This document shows, one piece after another, positions 38,601 through 48,721 of a stretch of 64,000 nucleotides of DNA. The notes under the pieces are model-generated. The model was not told the origin of the DNA, ran no database searches, and saw only the letters and a program-made list of their open reading frames with translations. The stretch is from Bursaphelenchus xylophilus. Lineage: Eukaryota; Nematoda; Chromadorea; Rhabditida; Aphelenchoididae. Location of the stretch: NCBI GenBank assembly GCA_904066235.2, contig CAJFCV020000003.1:10354001-10418000 (forward strand), read 5' to 3'. Both the position numbers and the translations under genes were made by a program. Numbering within the stretch: position 1 is the first letter of the stretch; every line of letters begins with the position of its first letter.

Positions 38601-41600
38601 CGACTCTAGCTCATTGTCTTGTGAGATAAAGATCCAACCGGGTTTCTTGTAGCCCACGGAGACTTTGCTAACCCGATGAAATCCACTCGAGACCGGAGTC
38701 TTGGGCTTTTTTCGCTTTTTCTTTTCCCGAAACTTGCGGAACGATCGACGAATATACGATTCTCTGGCCTGACGGGACTTGGGAGAGGGCTTGTCCATTC
38801 TGATAAATAGAAAAAAAAATATGGTTGTGAGATGAGAGATTTTCGTGCGAAATCTTCAAAATCTCCGATACAACATGGTTTGCGAGGCAAAAAAATAATT
38901 TTAAATGCAATTTCAACGAACAAAAATACGTCATGTTGTCAAAAATAGCATTTATTAGCCCTTTAAAAAAGTCTTTTGTAAAATACGAGTTCCGGAATTT
39001 TGAACAAAATCATCAAAAATATCTTTTTTAGCGCAAAATCAAGCCTAAAACAACAAAAACTTTTCCCCTCAAATGTTTTTTCTTCGAAAAAAAGCAAATG
39101 TTCCGCATACGTTCCGCAGAAATTAAAGGTAATTTGTATTTCAACTCAAAGGAATTTTACCCATGTTTTGGGTGCGAAAATCGAAATTGTAATTGGCCAT
39201 TAGGAAGGCAAATTGGAGAGGTTTTTTCACTGGGAAAGTTATACAGATGCAAGTGATGTAATTTTTTCCAAATTTCATCTATGTGGCCTATAAAGGGAAG
39301 TAGTCAAAATATGATGATTTTAGCTTTTAATTTGCAAAAGGAGCTGAGATATGCAACGATTTTTTAGGAGGAACACTACGGAAATCTTTACGACACGGGC
39401 CAAAAAAAAGTGATTTGTTATAGGCAGGTTTTGCTGTAGGGAGGTATATCTTACTCTGGGACCTCTGAAATTGTTCGTTACAGATGGATTTTTCAGTACG
39501 GGGCTGTTGATTTCACCGTAACCGCGATTAGCTCCAAAATTACTCTATTGCATTCCTACTCTACAATATTATCTCATGATCCCCAAATTCCTCATCCATT
39601 CCCCTTTCCGGGCCCTTATCTCCGCATGCCATCAAAAACCATTACTCCGAAAAGGCTGACAAAGTCATAAAACGAGTAAAACAACCTTTTTACTGCTAAA
39701 TTTATATTCCTCTCACGTCGGTTTGTTTTATTTTCACGGCAGCACGAAATTTCGAACTCTTTTTTTTGACAAAGGAATCACTTCTCGAAGGCGAAAACAG
39801 TTATTCTTCGAGGAGGAAATCCTCAAAGCCAACAAACAAAAGTGGGAAATTGTTGTTGAGTTGAGAAAAAAAACTGAATTTTGGGTCGAACGTATCGAAA
39901 GAATTGTTTAAAATACGAGCGGTGGAATTGGAATAAATCAGGGAATATGACTGAAAAAATGTTGTGATTTCAGTTTCAGGTATACGCAAAGTTTTTACGG
40001 TTGTTGCATACACAAGATGCGGTTAGATAAATAAAACTTTTTTTTGACAAAATGGCGGGATGACATACATGTTTTTAGGTCAAAAATCGATCTAAATTTA
40101 TAATGTGCGTTTTAAAAATTGATACGAAATTCCATAGTTATCAGATTTGGAATTTTCTTGAATCCAACAGTAGCAAGACCCCCTAAACTTTGTTTTAGAT
40201 AAAGTTTTTGATCAATAGCAACTTTCATGGTATAAAAACTTAAGTCAGCAAGCATTTTTATGACGTTTTCTTGTCATAGAGTGCCTGGGTTAACCACTAT
40301 TATGTATCTAGTCACTAGAGAACCGTCATTTATTTCTACAGTACCCGGAGATACCAACAAGCCCAAGAAAACCCCAAAATCCCAACCCACGTATTTCCAG
40401 AACCCAAAAGAACACAGCACGAAAAAAATCTTCCTCCAAAGTTTCCTCGTTTCAGTCCTTAATAAACAAAGTAATTTATTACGTCAGCAGATGTCCAGCC
40501 TTAGCAAACCGCGCTCCGCCACAAAACAGTCTTCTTTATCCCGCTACTCTCACGCCTTTTTTCAAACCGCAAAAAGCCAAAAATCACCCACATAACACAA
40601 CATTGCCGTTGGTCACTCCTCGAACTGTCAAAGTCTCTGAACATCAAGTGAATCCGCTTACATTCAAGTAAGAATCATGAGGAGGAATTTGAATCTGAGA
40701 CCTTTTTACGAGTCAACAAGTTTTTTTTCGAAATCTGCATGAAGGTCATTTTCAGGTCCGAGACGAAAACATCTTACCGAAGACAACAAATTTTCTAATT
40801 TTCTCTGGGAATTTGAACCCAGTGGAGGTTGAGGACAGATTTTTGACCTTAAAAACAGTGAGTAAAGGGCTCAAAAACAGTGTAAAATACCAACATGATG
40901 AAGTGCTAACAACTGATTGAATTTAGTTCGCAAAAATAATATTCCAAAAGGGGAAGTGTTCAAAGTGAGACTCCCAGATTTCGACAAGTGCTTTCAAAAA
41001 AGTTGGTACTAACCTTGCAAAGATAAAGCCAAAAAATTTTTTCTCTATGACCGTTCTCCGCGTTCCGCGTACTCCCTCCGCGACAAAAATCACTGAATAT
41101 TTCAAATGTGCCTACAAAGAACAAGCTAAAAAATTTTAGGAATCGAGGGGAGACCTAAAATTTTTAATGCATATGCAATGCTCGGCAGGATTTTTTATGC
41201 CACATGCGCTGTAAAAATAATGCTGAAACTTTTCATGCAAAAAAAATCACCAAATTTCGAAAAAACCAGTCGTTTCTGCAAAGCTTGAGCTGGAAAGTTA
41301 TACAGTGCTGGACAAAATGATATGGTCACCACATTTTTGCGCTGGCAATTTGTCCTCAGTGAATGAATCGCTTTAATATTTGGCACAAGTGAGTACGAGG
41401 CAAGGTAACATGCACACAAAAAGTATCAAAGGATTTCAAAAAGTGCAAGGTGAGTAAAATTTGGAAAAACGCGAAACCGCCAAAAAATCGGCTGGACAAA
41501 ATGATATGACCACGTGGTTTAATTCAATCTTTTACTAATCAACGCAATTTAACAAACAATCCTAGTAATGTGTGAGTCCTCCACTGATTACTAGGACTGG

Positions 41601-44153
41601 TATGGGGACACGTTCGGCCAGGTTTAGTCGGCTTTGAACGCGTTAAACCATGTTTGATGCAGAGCTACCCAAACTGGCGATTATCTTCCATTAACGCTTT
41701 CTAAAACTTTTAAATGACGTTTTTATCATGTGATCTAGACGTGTAATCACCTGTACAAGAGTTCGCTTTTCGCACAAACTCCATGGTGGTCTGGTAGTGT
41801 GGATTCAGCAAACATCTGGTTACCATGTCCAGCTTTGGCGACCCATTTGCTATTTGACCCTGGGGATAGATGTGCTCCTTAGGTTTAAAATGTAACCCGG
41901 AATCTCTCTAGAAAACGGCGAAGCCAAGAAAAGTCCCCGCTGACACGATCACAGCTTTGCAGATGCAACTTTGCCGACCTTCACCTTAACCAGCAAAACC
42001 GAGTTTTTCAAAGGGATCGTTAGCGACAAAAAACAGTTCATTTGATGGCCCAGGATGCATGAGGTGTGCTGTAGCTTCTAAAATTACATAGGCCATCGAA
42101 TGAAAGCCGTTTTGCATCGCTAAAAATCCATTTGAAAAACTCGGTTTTGCTGGTTAAGGTGAAGGTCGGCAAAGTTGCATCTGCAAAGCTGTGATCGTGT
42201 CAGCGGGGACTTTTCTTGGCTTCGCCGGTTTCTAGAGAGATTCCGGGTTACATTTTAAACCTAAGGAGCACATCTATCCCCAGGGTCAAATAGCAAATGG
42301 GTCGCCAAAGCTGGACATGGTAACCAGATGTTTGCTGAATCCACACTACCAGACCACCATGGAGTTTGTGCGAAAAGCGAACTCTTGTACAGGTGATTAC
42401 ACGTCTAGATCACATGATAAAAACGTCATTTAAAAGTTTTAGAAAGCGTTAATGGAAGATAATCGCCAGTTTGGGTAGCTCTGCATCAAACATGGTTTAA
42501 CGCGTTCAAAGCCGACTAAACCTGGCCGAACGTGTCCCCATACCAGTCCTAGTAATCAGTGGAGGACTCACTCATTACTAGGATTGTTTGTTAAATTGCG
42601 TTGATTAGTAAAAGATTGAATTAAACCACGTGGTCATATCATTTTGTCCAGCCGATTTTTTGGCGGTTTCGCGTTTTTCCAAATTTTACTCACCTTGCAC
42701 TTTTTGAAATCCTTTGATACTTTTTGTGTGCATGTTACCTTGCCTCGTACTCACTTGTGCCAAATATTAAAGCGATTCATTCACTGAGGACAAATTGCCA
42801 GCGCAAAAATGTGGTGACCATATCATTTTGTCCAGCACTGTATGTATTAGAGCAAAAAAGTCATCGAAATTTGTCGCAAGTCTTATTAACATTCAATCAT
42901 ACAATTTTGAGCACTTTCCCTACTTCTTCCCCCCAAAAAAATACATACATTTTCGGCTCAAATTTCCCCCCTAAAACCCCTCAAACTTTACCTGAAAAGG
43001 TGTGCAATAGAAGTGACTCTCCGTCTTCTGATAAATCCACATATCGCCGATCAGATTTACATCACATTTCACCCATTCTGACTTGAATATTCAACCCGTT
43101 TTAGCCGTCGAAAATAGCAATATTCGCCTGCGAAGAAGCAGATCCGTAAATATTTACTTTTTACTCTTTTTGCAAGTCGGGGGGAAGTAAAAACATCGGC
43201 TCGAAAAGTCAAAAAAATATTTTTTTACCATGCCTTTGATCGCTTTTTGTCTCTCCCTCGGAAATCCCCCACCCTTCCTTTTTTGGAGGATTACCTTTGT
43301 TAAAGAATTACTTTTTACCATCGCCATTCTTGACGGATGACATGGAAAGATGGTTATTATATGCGGAAAGGTGTTATAAACGCTTCAAGAAAAAGTTTTT
43401 GGGGGTTTTCAAAGTTATGCTTTGTAGGTAACAATTATTTTTGTTGGGCAGTAATTGTTGACAAGGAAAAGGGTACGTATTTTACAATGAAAAAAAGTTT
43501 ATGGCTATGTTTAGGACAGTGCTTTAACCAGATATTTTTTTATTTTTGAGATTTTGAGTGACAAAAAATTAGTATTTTAGATACCGTATATATTTTCATT
43601 TTTTCTGTTTGTAAGATCTTAAAAAAAAACGTATTTTTAGAAAACATTACGTATTTTACCCAGTTTTTTTATTTTGAAAAGCTATTATCAGAGCCTCTGT
43701 ACAACGAATACTTGCATGACAAACAATGTCTAAAAAAAAATTTCGCAAGTTCCAAGAGTAAATTTTTTACCAAAAGTGAACGTCTGTACAACAAAATCTT
43801 TCTATAAAAAATTTATTTTTTTGGTCCATTGCGATTAGTTGTACAGAGGTTTGACTGTAATTTTCAAAACTTCAAAATCTGCTTACCGGATTTTTGAAAT
43901 CCTGGAAAGTGATCAACAATGTGCACAATTGGTCCTTCATTGGCTCCTCGGAATGGCTAAAGTAATTTTAATCACTTTCAAATAAAAAAAAATGCAATTT
44001 AAATATAATAAACTTTTTTAACCGTATTTTACCCTTCTTTTGTTTTCTTTTTTCTCCGTTTTCGTAATTTTACCTGAGGATTTTGAGGCCTGCAACAGCG
44101 AGCTGCTCCGGCGGAGGCAACGGAGACAACTCGGTGCGGATTATTGTGACCAT
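23608..44153 (-). CDS. Giant charged coiled-coil / ER-K helix protein, family not recognised
   Basis: Twelve minus-strand exons with matching phases: 44074-44153 (ATG 44153), 43887-43956, 42992-43081, 37962-38052, 32991-33238, 32629-32911, 31866-32058, 29241-29491, 26755-28781, 25833-26114, 25628-25726 and 23608-23673, about 1,260 residues with no stop yet. The first 90 residues look folded (EWVKCDVNLIGDMWIYQKT); then come Pro/Ser-rich linkers (SPKVSPQSSPPIYKITSAQ), acidic/basic blocks, and about residues 850-1080 of near-continuous Arg/Glu helix (REEEERIREERERREEEERL) typical of a single alpha-helix or trichohyalin-like rod. The following exons stay Arg-rich. The last exon ends TAT AAG in phase 0. 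A cytoskeletal or filament-associated role is inferred from composition and from the adjoining filament gene. I do not recognise a named homologue. Confidence 0.78.
26755..28781 (-). CDS. Largest exon of the giant protein, with ER/K helix
   Basis: A 2,027-bp exon without introns, from a TTTTTAG acceptor to a GTAAGT donor, in phase with exons on both sides. The first part is Pro/Ser/Thr-rich and unfolded in appearance (FTTTRETHEEFYRRHPKS, SPTPLNTPSNEDPHREQF). The second part is more than 200 residues of E/R/K/Q with almost no hydrophobic heptad, more like a single alpha-helix than a dimeric coiled coil. The minus strand is strongly purine-rich here, which generates a 334-codon antisense open frame that is not a gene. 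Confidence 0.88.
28782..31865. other. Introns of the giant gene around exon 29241-29491
   Basis: AT-rich non-coding DNA. It contains a homopolymer of about 28 T at 29580-29610 next to a degraded MITE-A-like segment, a MITE-C piece (30035-30115), and GTAAAATACG-type motifs at 28911, 29963, 30376 and 31314. Nothing else recognised. Confidence 0.5.
32100..32390. mobile_element. MITE-A fragment
   Basis: Right two thirds of a MITE-A: TTGCCACGCTTAAATGGCAG, AGATATGGCTAAAAA, GGTCGCAAAGACCGTTGAGA and a degenerate end AAAATCTGAAAGGTGTACTT. It adjoins a MITE-B copy directly downstream. Confidence 0.6.
32446..32598. mobile_element. MITE-B copy
   Basis: About 153 bp with ends TAGTTTGTCGGGAAAGTAAT and ATTATTTTCCCGACAGACTG. 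The core CTACGTCGATCGCGCCGCTG and GCTACACAATTTATTT is shared with the copies at 3801 and 48722. It lies in an intron of the giant gene, 30 bp from an exon. Confidence 0.82.
35830..36030. promoter_or_regulatory. GA-rich promoter-like island
   Basis: Purine-rich on the plus strand, with AGAGAGAGAGCGGGCAGAGA, GAAAAGAGAGAGTGAGAAAG and GAGACGGAGAGAGTG-like runs. The composition resembles other islands at 50930-51020 and 55490-55690. It lies within a large intron, upstream (minus strand) of exon 32991-33238, so it could drive a shorter isoform. This is compositional inference only. Confidence 0.3.
36265..36620. other. Unexplained GC-rich island in an intron
   Basis: About 355 bp of GC-rich DNA within AT-rich surroundings. 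It contains internal repeated phrases (CTGAGCTTAGCGATTAGG and GTCGAGCTTAGCGATCTGG; GGCGGCCGTAGGCCGTCGCC; GTAGCAGCCGCAGGCTGCG) and no long open frame. It could be a structured RNA, a young insertion or a mobile-element fragment. Confidence 0.4.
38364..38798 (-). CDS. Alternative first exon of the giant protein gene
   Basis: ATG at 38798 comes one base after a TTTATCAG acceptor, the same arrangement as the filament ATG, suggesting trans-splicing. The open exon starts with a basic segment (SFRKFREKKKRKKPKTP), then a Ser/Asp-rich stretch (SLDSADSAFLSLESRPNSAF) and an acidic/charged end. The preferred donor is GAG|GTAGAG at 38363; a second (CAG|GTTGAT, 38318) is possible. Both end in phase 0 and join in frame to the exon at 37962-38052. 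The isoform would replace the 80-residue N-terminal segment encoded at 42992-44153. Confidence 0.72.
38799..41302. other. Intron of the giant gene, mostly AT-rich
   Basis: Upstream of the alternative first exon. It contains a MITE-C piece (39405-39500), GTAAAATACG sites (38978, 39909), a degraded MITE-A (40945-41300) and a low-complexity open frame at 40260-40595 that I do not accept as a gene. Confidence 0.5.
40945..41300. mobile_element. MITE-A copy interrupted by the fold-back element
   Basis: Carries AAAGTGAGACTCCCAGATTT, CTATGACCGTTCTCCGCGTT and GTCGTTTCTGCAAAGCTTGA, all MITE-A landmarks. The 1,538-bp fold-back element starts immediately after, apparently inserted within this copy. Confidence 0.6.
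41303..42840. mobile_element. Near-perfect 1,538-bp fold-back element with Tc1-like ends
   Basis: Ends are CAGTGCTGGACAAAATGATA and its exact complement, flanked by TA at 41301-41302 and 42841-42842. The arms (41303 to about 42015, and about 42128 to 42840, roughly 713 bp each) are inverted copies; I found only two or three mismatches, for example near 41577 and 41913. A spacer of about 110 bp separates them and is itself partly palindromic. The ends resemble C. elegans Tc1 (CAGTGCTGG...), and the TA duplication fits the Tc1/mariner superfamily. There is no transposase, so it is non-autonomous. It lies in an intron between exons 37962-38052 and 42992-43081. Confidence 0.93.
43685..43860. repeat. 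MITE-C repeat
   Basis: GCCTCTGTACAACGAATACT, GAACGTCTGTACAACAAAAT and GTTGTACAGAGGTTTGACTG form the family's inverted arrangement. Confidence 0.65.
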
Positions 44154-44520
44154 CTCAGTAGACAAGTTGAATAAAAAAATTTATGGCAATGGAAGTCAGA
44201 TTGAAAGCTCAGCCGTTCTCTGGTATGTACAATTGAAAGACAGGCATAAAGAGATTTCTGGAACATGGATGAAATGAAAGAGGTAAAAATACACCGTTAA
44301 ATGAATAAAGAACGCTTTGAAAGTATTATAAAATTATCGGAATTTATCGTTGAAAAAAATTCAGATTTTTTTTTAATCAAAATTTCAAAAAAAAATCCGT
44401 AGCCGCGGCAAAAAGTCCATGGAATTTTTTGCGGTTCCCAGATTCCCTCGCACTCCGAAAAATTCGATTTGTCGCGGCGAAAAATGGGAATCGCGCGCGA
44501 CGTAAGCCAAAAAACAAAAT

Positions 44521-44736
44521 TGCACTGTGCAAAGCCATTTTTTGGGCTCGGTGCACGGTGCAATTTTTTTGAGTTGATGCACAGTGCAGAGTCGCAGAAA
44601 ATTCCAAAGACTTTTTTCCGCGACAAGACATTTTCAAAAAATGCCTGGAAATCTTTTTTTTCGCTTTCGCCGCACAGTGCATCTTGAATTTTTGTCGCCA
44701 TCGCACAGTGGATTTTTGCCTTTGCGCACCGTGCAA
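44521..44736. repeat. GCAC-N-GTGC cluster
   Basis: Six sites (near 44521, 44551, 44578, 44672, 44701 and 44725), irregularly spaced, flank the left side of a 735-bp palindrome. Open frames through here on both strands are produced by the repeats. Confidence 0.7.
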
Positions 44737-45470
44737 AGGAATCCTTCGATTGCGACCCCGCTCGATTGCGACCTCGCATCGATTGCGACCCCGCATCGAT
44801 TGCGACCCAAAATGGGGTAAAGCGACCCCGGGATGAAAATTCCTTGATTCTCTTCGGGAAAAACTTGCTTTAGGGGTTTTCGAGGGTGCTGATTTCGAAA
44901 ATGATGTTTATTTTTCCTCTAGTACTACATAGTGCTGTCTGATACTATATAGTACGAAGTCAAAATATGGCTTTTGACGTTAATGGCGTTGGTTTGATGC
45001 TTAGTACTCTTCAAAAACACGTTTTAAAGACTTGGTACTATATAGTACTGTCTGATACTATATAGTACGAAGTAAAAATAGGCGTACTAAACACCAAAAC
45101 AACACCACGAACGCCTAGAGGCCAACTTTACACCTCGTACTACATAGTATCAGATAGTACTATATAGCACCAAGTCTTTAAAACGTGTTTTTGAAGAGTA
45201 CTAAGCATCAAACCAACACCATTAACGTCAAAAGCCATATTTTCACTTCGTACTATATAGTATCAGACAGTACTATGTAGTACTAGAGGAAAAATGAACA
45301 TGATTTTCGAAATCAGCACCCTCGAAAACCCCTGAAGCAAGTTTTTCCCGAAGAGAATCAAAGAATTTTCATCCCGGGGTCGCTTTACCCCATTTTGGGT
45401 CGCAATCGATGCGGGGTCGCAATCGATGCTGGGTCGCAATCGATGCGGGGTCGCAATCGATGGAATTCCC
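44736..45470. repeat. 735-bp palindrome with TACTATATAGTA and CGATTGCGACCC repeats
   Basis: A long inverted repeat centred near 45103. Outer arms carry three to four copies of an 18-bp unit ATCGATTGCGACCCCGC in one orientation at the left and the complement at the right. Next come mirrored segments (GGGTAAAGCGACCCCGGGAT, GGGTGCTGATTTCGAAAATG), then mirrored blocks of TACTATATAGTA-like sites (eight in all). The loop is about 60 bp. No coding. This could be a fold-back transposon or an expanded cruciform locus. Confidence 0.88.
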
Positions 45471-45484
45471 GTGCAAACCTCAAA

Positions 45485-45605
45485 AAAGCCGATTGCACTG
45501 TGCGCATTTTTGAGCAAAACCGCAGTTGAGAAAAGCTCACGTCGCGGCGATATTTCAAATGCACAGTGCAAAACCAAAAAAAGGTGAGTGCACGGTGCAA
45601 GAATT
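45485..45605. repeat. GCAC-N-GTGC sites beside the palindrome
   Basis: Three sites (about 45494, 45561 and 45589) mirror the cluster on the other side of the palindrome at 44521-44736. Confidence 0.6.
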
Positions 45606-46132
45606 CGCGAATTTTTGTGTCGTCTTTTGCGGGGAGTTTTTGAAATTACAAAGATACATTAGGTTGCGTATTTTACCAAAATATCATCAAATCCGCCACT
45701 CATCCCCTTTAACCTCCTCAAACATTGTCCTTATCCAAAAACAACCCTATCCAATTGTTTTTTCGACGTATCGCCCTTCCGTTCTCAATTTCCATTGCTC
45801 TCGACCAAACAAAAATACAAAAAGCCCCCTCAAAAAGAGTGTTCGCTAGATCCCCTTCTATTGTTTGAGGATTCCCGTGGATTGGGTTCAGGGATATTTA
45901 TAAAAACGGGGCTTCAAGTGCGGGACCGCAACGGGAAAAGTATCATAAAAAAAGGGTTTAATCAGTTTGAGTGGTAAAGTTAAGAGGGGCGAAATGAGTC
46001 AACGATTACTCATCGTATTGTATAGTTGTATTGCCAGCAAAAAAAAGTTTTTAATTGTCAGCTTTTTTGGGGTGAAAGTGTAAAATTTAGTAAAAACGGG
46101 GCAGCTTATGCAAAAAGGGAAGCGAAAATGAA

Positions 46133-46500
46133 GTGCGACGCTCAGATTTCCTTACAACTTTGAATTTATCATCTATCTAGAATACGTTGCGGTTATCGAA
46201 AATTTCACCTCCAGCTTTCAAAACAGTCCAAAAAATCCCACACTCTTTTCAGAAGAGAGTGTATATCACAAAAGGAGATATGGGCAGAGAAACAATCTTT
46301 TTTTAGCATATCTTTTCGTTTTTTGCTTGGAACTAAAAAAGGCTCTCTAATATTGAAAACACAGCGCTGATTTTCCTGGAATAAAATCTCACAGAAATCT
46401 CAAAATTTTTGCCAACTTCTATTCTCAAAATCTCCGCGATCTCTGCAACGAAACAGCTGAAAATCTCGTTGACCTCATTAAAAGATGTAGCCGTAAAGTT
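46133..46500. mobile_element. MITE-A copy, right end degraded
   Basis: The left end AAGTGCGACGCTCAGATTT is intact at 46137. The interior has GGAGATATGGGCAGAGA and CTCTGCAACGAAACAGCTG-like landmarks. The right boundary is uncertain. Confidence 0.55.
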
Positions 46501-46869
46501 GGCCAAATTTCACCAAACTCTGAACAATTTGCTTTGAGCTCTTCAGCTGTTTTCTCTCGGTCCCAGCACACAATTTTGACAATATTTACAAATCGAAAAC
46601 CCCTCTCCAAAAAAATCTCAAAACCTCCTCATGTCATTTTCAATATCTTATTTACCGGAATACCCTCTTTGTTTATCCCGTACTTCCTTCAAGAGTGTAT
46701 TCAGAAAGAAGAATTCCAATCAGGAAAAAGAGAAAGACGATCTAGAATCGGCAAACAAATCAACGAGGAGAAGAAAGTAACCGTAAATATAGAGGCGTCA
46801 TAATACAGAGAACCGATTGCAAATAGGATTAGGAGCTGGATACTATAGTATTACTATAGTATAAAATAT

Positions 46870-47395
46870 TATATATTAGAACCACTGTACAACAAATCGG
46901 AAGAGACCAAAAAATTTATTTGTTATAAGAATGGTTTTATTGTAAGGAAGGTTATTTTGACATAGAATTGGCTACAAAACTCTCTGACGTTGTTTGTTAT
47001 AGAGAGGTTTGCTGTAAGGGGACTCGTTGTATTGCAAAAGTTCAATAATTTATGTAAAAGTACCCTGTACAATAAACCCAAAAAATCGGGAAAGGTTTTG
47101 CTGTACACAGGTTTTGGCCTAAGATTGGCCTTCAAGAACTCTAAAATTGTATTTTATAAAGAGGTTTTTTGTTGTAAGGGGCTTTTGTCGTGCAGAAGAA
47201 GAACTATTTTTGCTAAATTCATAAAGGGATGACAAGGAAAACTTTGAAGACATTACAGTGGCTCCTTACAAGAAGCTCCTATACACAAAACCTTTCGATA
47301 GAAAACAGTTTTTAATACTCCAAATGCCGGCTCTCTATAAACCTCCATATAACAGACCTTTGTTATAACGAATAGACTTTTGGGTCCCTTGCAAT
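46870..47395. repeat. MITE-C repeat cluster
   Basis: Repeated GTACAACAAATCGG, TTGTTATAGAGAGGTTTGCT, TGTAAGGGGACTCGTTGTAT and TTATAAAGAGGTTTTTTGTT modules in alternating orientation over about 520 bp, the largest cluster of this family in the window. Confidence 0.6.
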
Positions 47396-47480
47396 CCGAC
47401 TTGATAGTATACAATATATACCACATATATTGTAATATCTTTAAAAATCCCTTTCTTTCCGCCACAAAATCGAATTTGTT

Positions 47481-48136
47481 ATTACCGTTTTAGCCTTCGC
47501 CTTGCTGAGCCTTTCCTTCCATTAGCGCCGACATAGCTTATACGAGATTGTACAATAGTCCTTGGCGCAAGCTGCCTCACATTGGGGGCCTCTGGCGGAG
47601 CACCCGACTTTTTCTGTTTCGGAAAAATCTCAGGGTCAAACTCATGGCCAGAGGCCGCCAAATTGGCGTAGATCTGGGTTGGCGCAATTACAATTTCCGG
47701 TTGAGATAGTAGAATTTAGAAATTAAATTTTAGACCGCAACTTGAAAGTAAAATACGTCGTGTTGAATTTTTTCCTCCGGTCAGAAATAAAAATATTGAC
47801 AAAAAAATAGGAGCAACGAGTTATTTTTTGTATTGCAGATAGCCCATGAGCAGAACAATGAGCGGGATTGGGAGTGGCGGATCACTCCGTTCCGCTCATT
47901 CAGCTCCCAAAAAAGAGAGGGAAATCTCCATGTTTGATATATGGAATAAAGTAAAAAGTAAACAAAGGGTAAAATACGATACAACATCATACAATATAAA
48001 GAAAATTATGGTAAAATATGGCGCTTTTTTTGATTCGTCTAAGCTTACCTTGATGTTGAAGGATCCGGAAGTCGACAATTGTGTGATGTTGTAATCAAAC
48101 GTTTTTATTGGCTTTTCATAAGAAAATTTTGATCTG
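47481..48136 (-). CDS. Two 3'-terminal exons of an unidentified minus-strand gene
   Basis: Exon 48055-48136 lies between a TTGCAG acceptor and a GTAAGC donor and reads SKFSYEKPIKTFDYNITQLS then SFNIK, ending in phase 0. The next exon, about 47481-47650 after CCAACCCAG, is phase 0 and reads IYANLAASGHEFDPEIFPKQ ... RQLAPRTIVQSRISYVGAN and a basic end before a stop. Upstream exons must exist, because the first exon begins in phase 2, but I could not identify them. The gene may be separate, or may be an upstream part of the giant gene: its first exon ends phase 0, as would suit the exon starting ATG at 44153. The product is unknown and mostly polar. Confidence 0.5.
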
Positions 48137-48721
48137 CAATAAAAATAAGAACATTAGAGCAGGTTCTGTGAGGCATTGGTTAGTTTATATATCCAAAGTC
48201 GCGAAAATTTTTACAGCTTGCTTAGAATGCTTCGACATCGTCAAGACCAACAACAGCTCGGATAATTAAGGCTGGAGGTCTACGAAGTTGGCAAGCATCT
48301 CTGGATAAAATTCGGCTCATATTGAAATCATTTGTTTTCTAACAAGGCACATTACAAGGCATGTAAGGCATGTACGCAAGATTTGTAGACCACGGTAACC
48401 CGAAATTTTTCCCGTAAAGTCGCTGAAAAATAGAGGAAAAATGATTCCCGCTTACTTTGGAATTTTTTCCAAAGGAATGTCGCAATTGACAAAAAAATAT
48501 AACATTTCCGAGAAAATTTTTATACGCCGTAAGTTTACAATCAAACGAAAAATTCTTTTGTGACCTCTTCTTGGATTTTAATCGATATCAAGAGGGCGAA
48601 TTGTCTAAAAACCCCCGGAAAAACAACAGGTTGCAGTGGCAGCTCTACTTTTTGGGGGCAAAAGTTCAAGGAAAAAAATTGAATTCTGAATAGTGTTGTA
48701 AGTAATGCCCAAGCCGCGAAT

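Larger units (their letters stand above)
45606..47480. other. Non-coding stretch between the giant gene and the next minus-strand exons
   Basis: Holds a CGTATTTTAC site (45667), a MITE-A whose left end is intact (from 46133) and a long MITE-C cluster (46870-47395). No exon is supported. Confidence 0.5.

Noticed and set aside
40260..40595. 111-codon plus-strand frame
   Set aside because: Low-complexity Ser/Lys/Thr composition, no splice signals, inside an intron of the opposite-strand gene.
47846..48094. Plus-strand frame beginning MSRTMSGIGSGGSLRS
   Set aside because: It runs antisense across exon 48055-48136, which has better splice signals; the first 80 bp are coding-like but lack a donor in frame.
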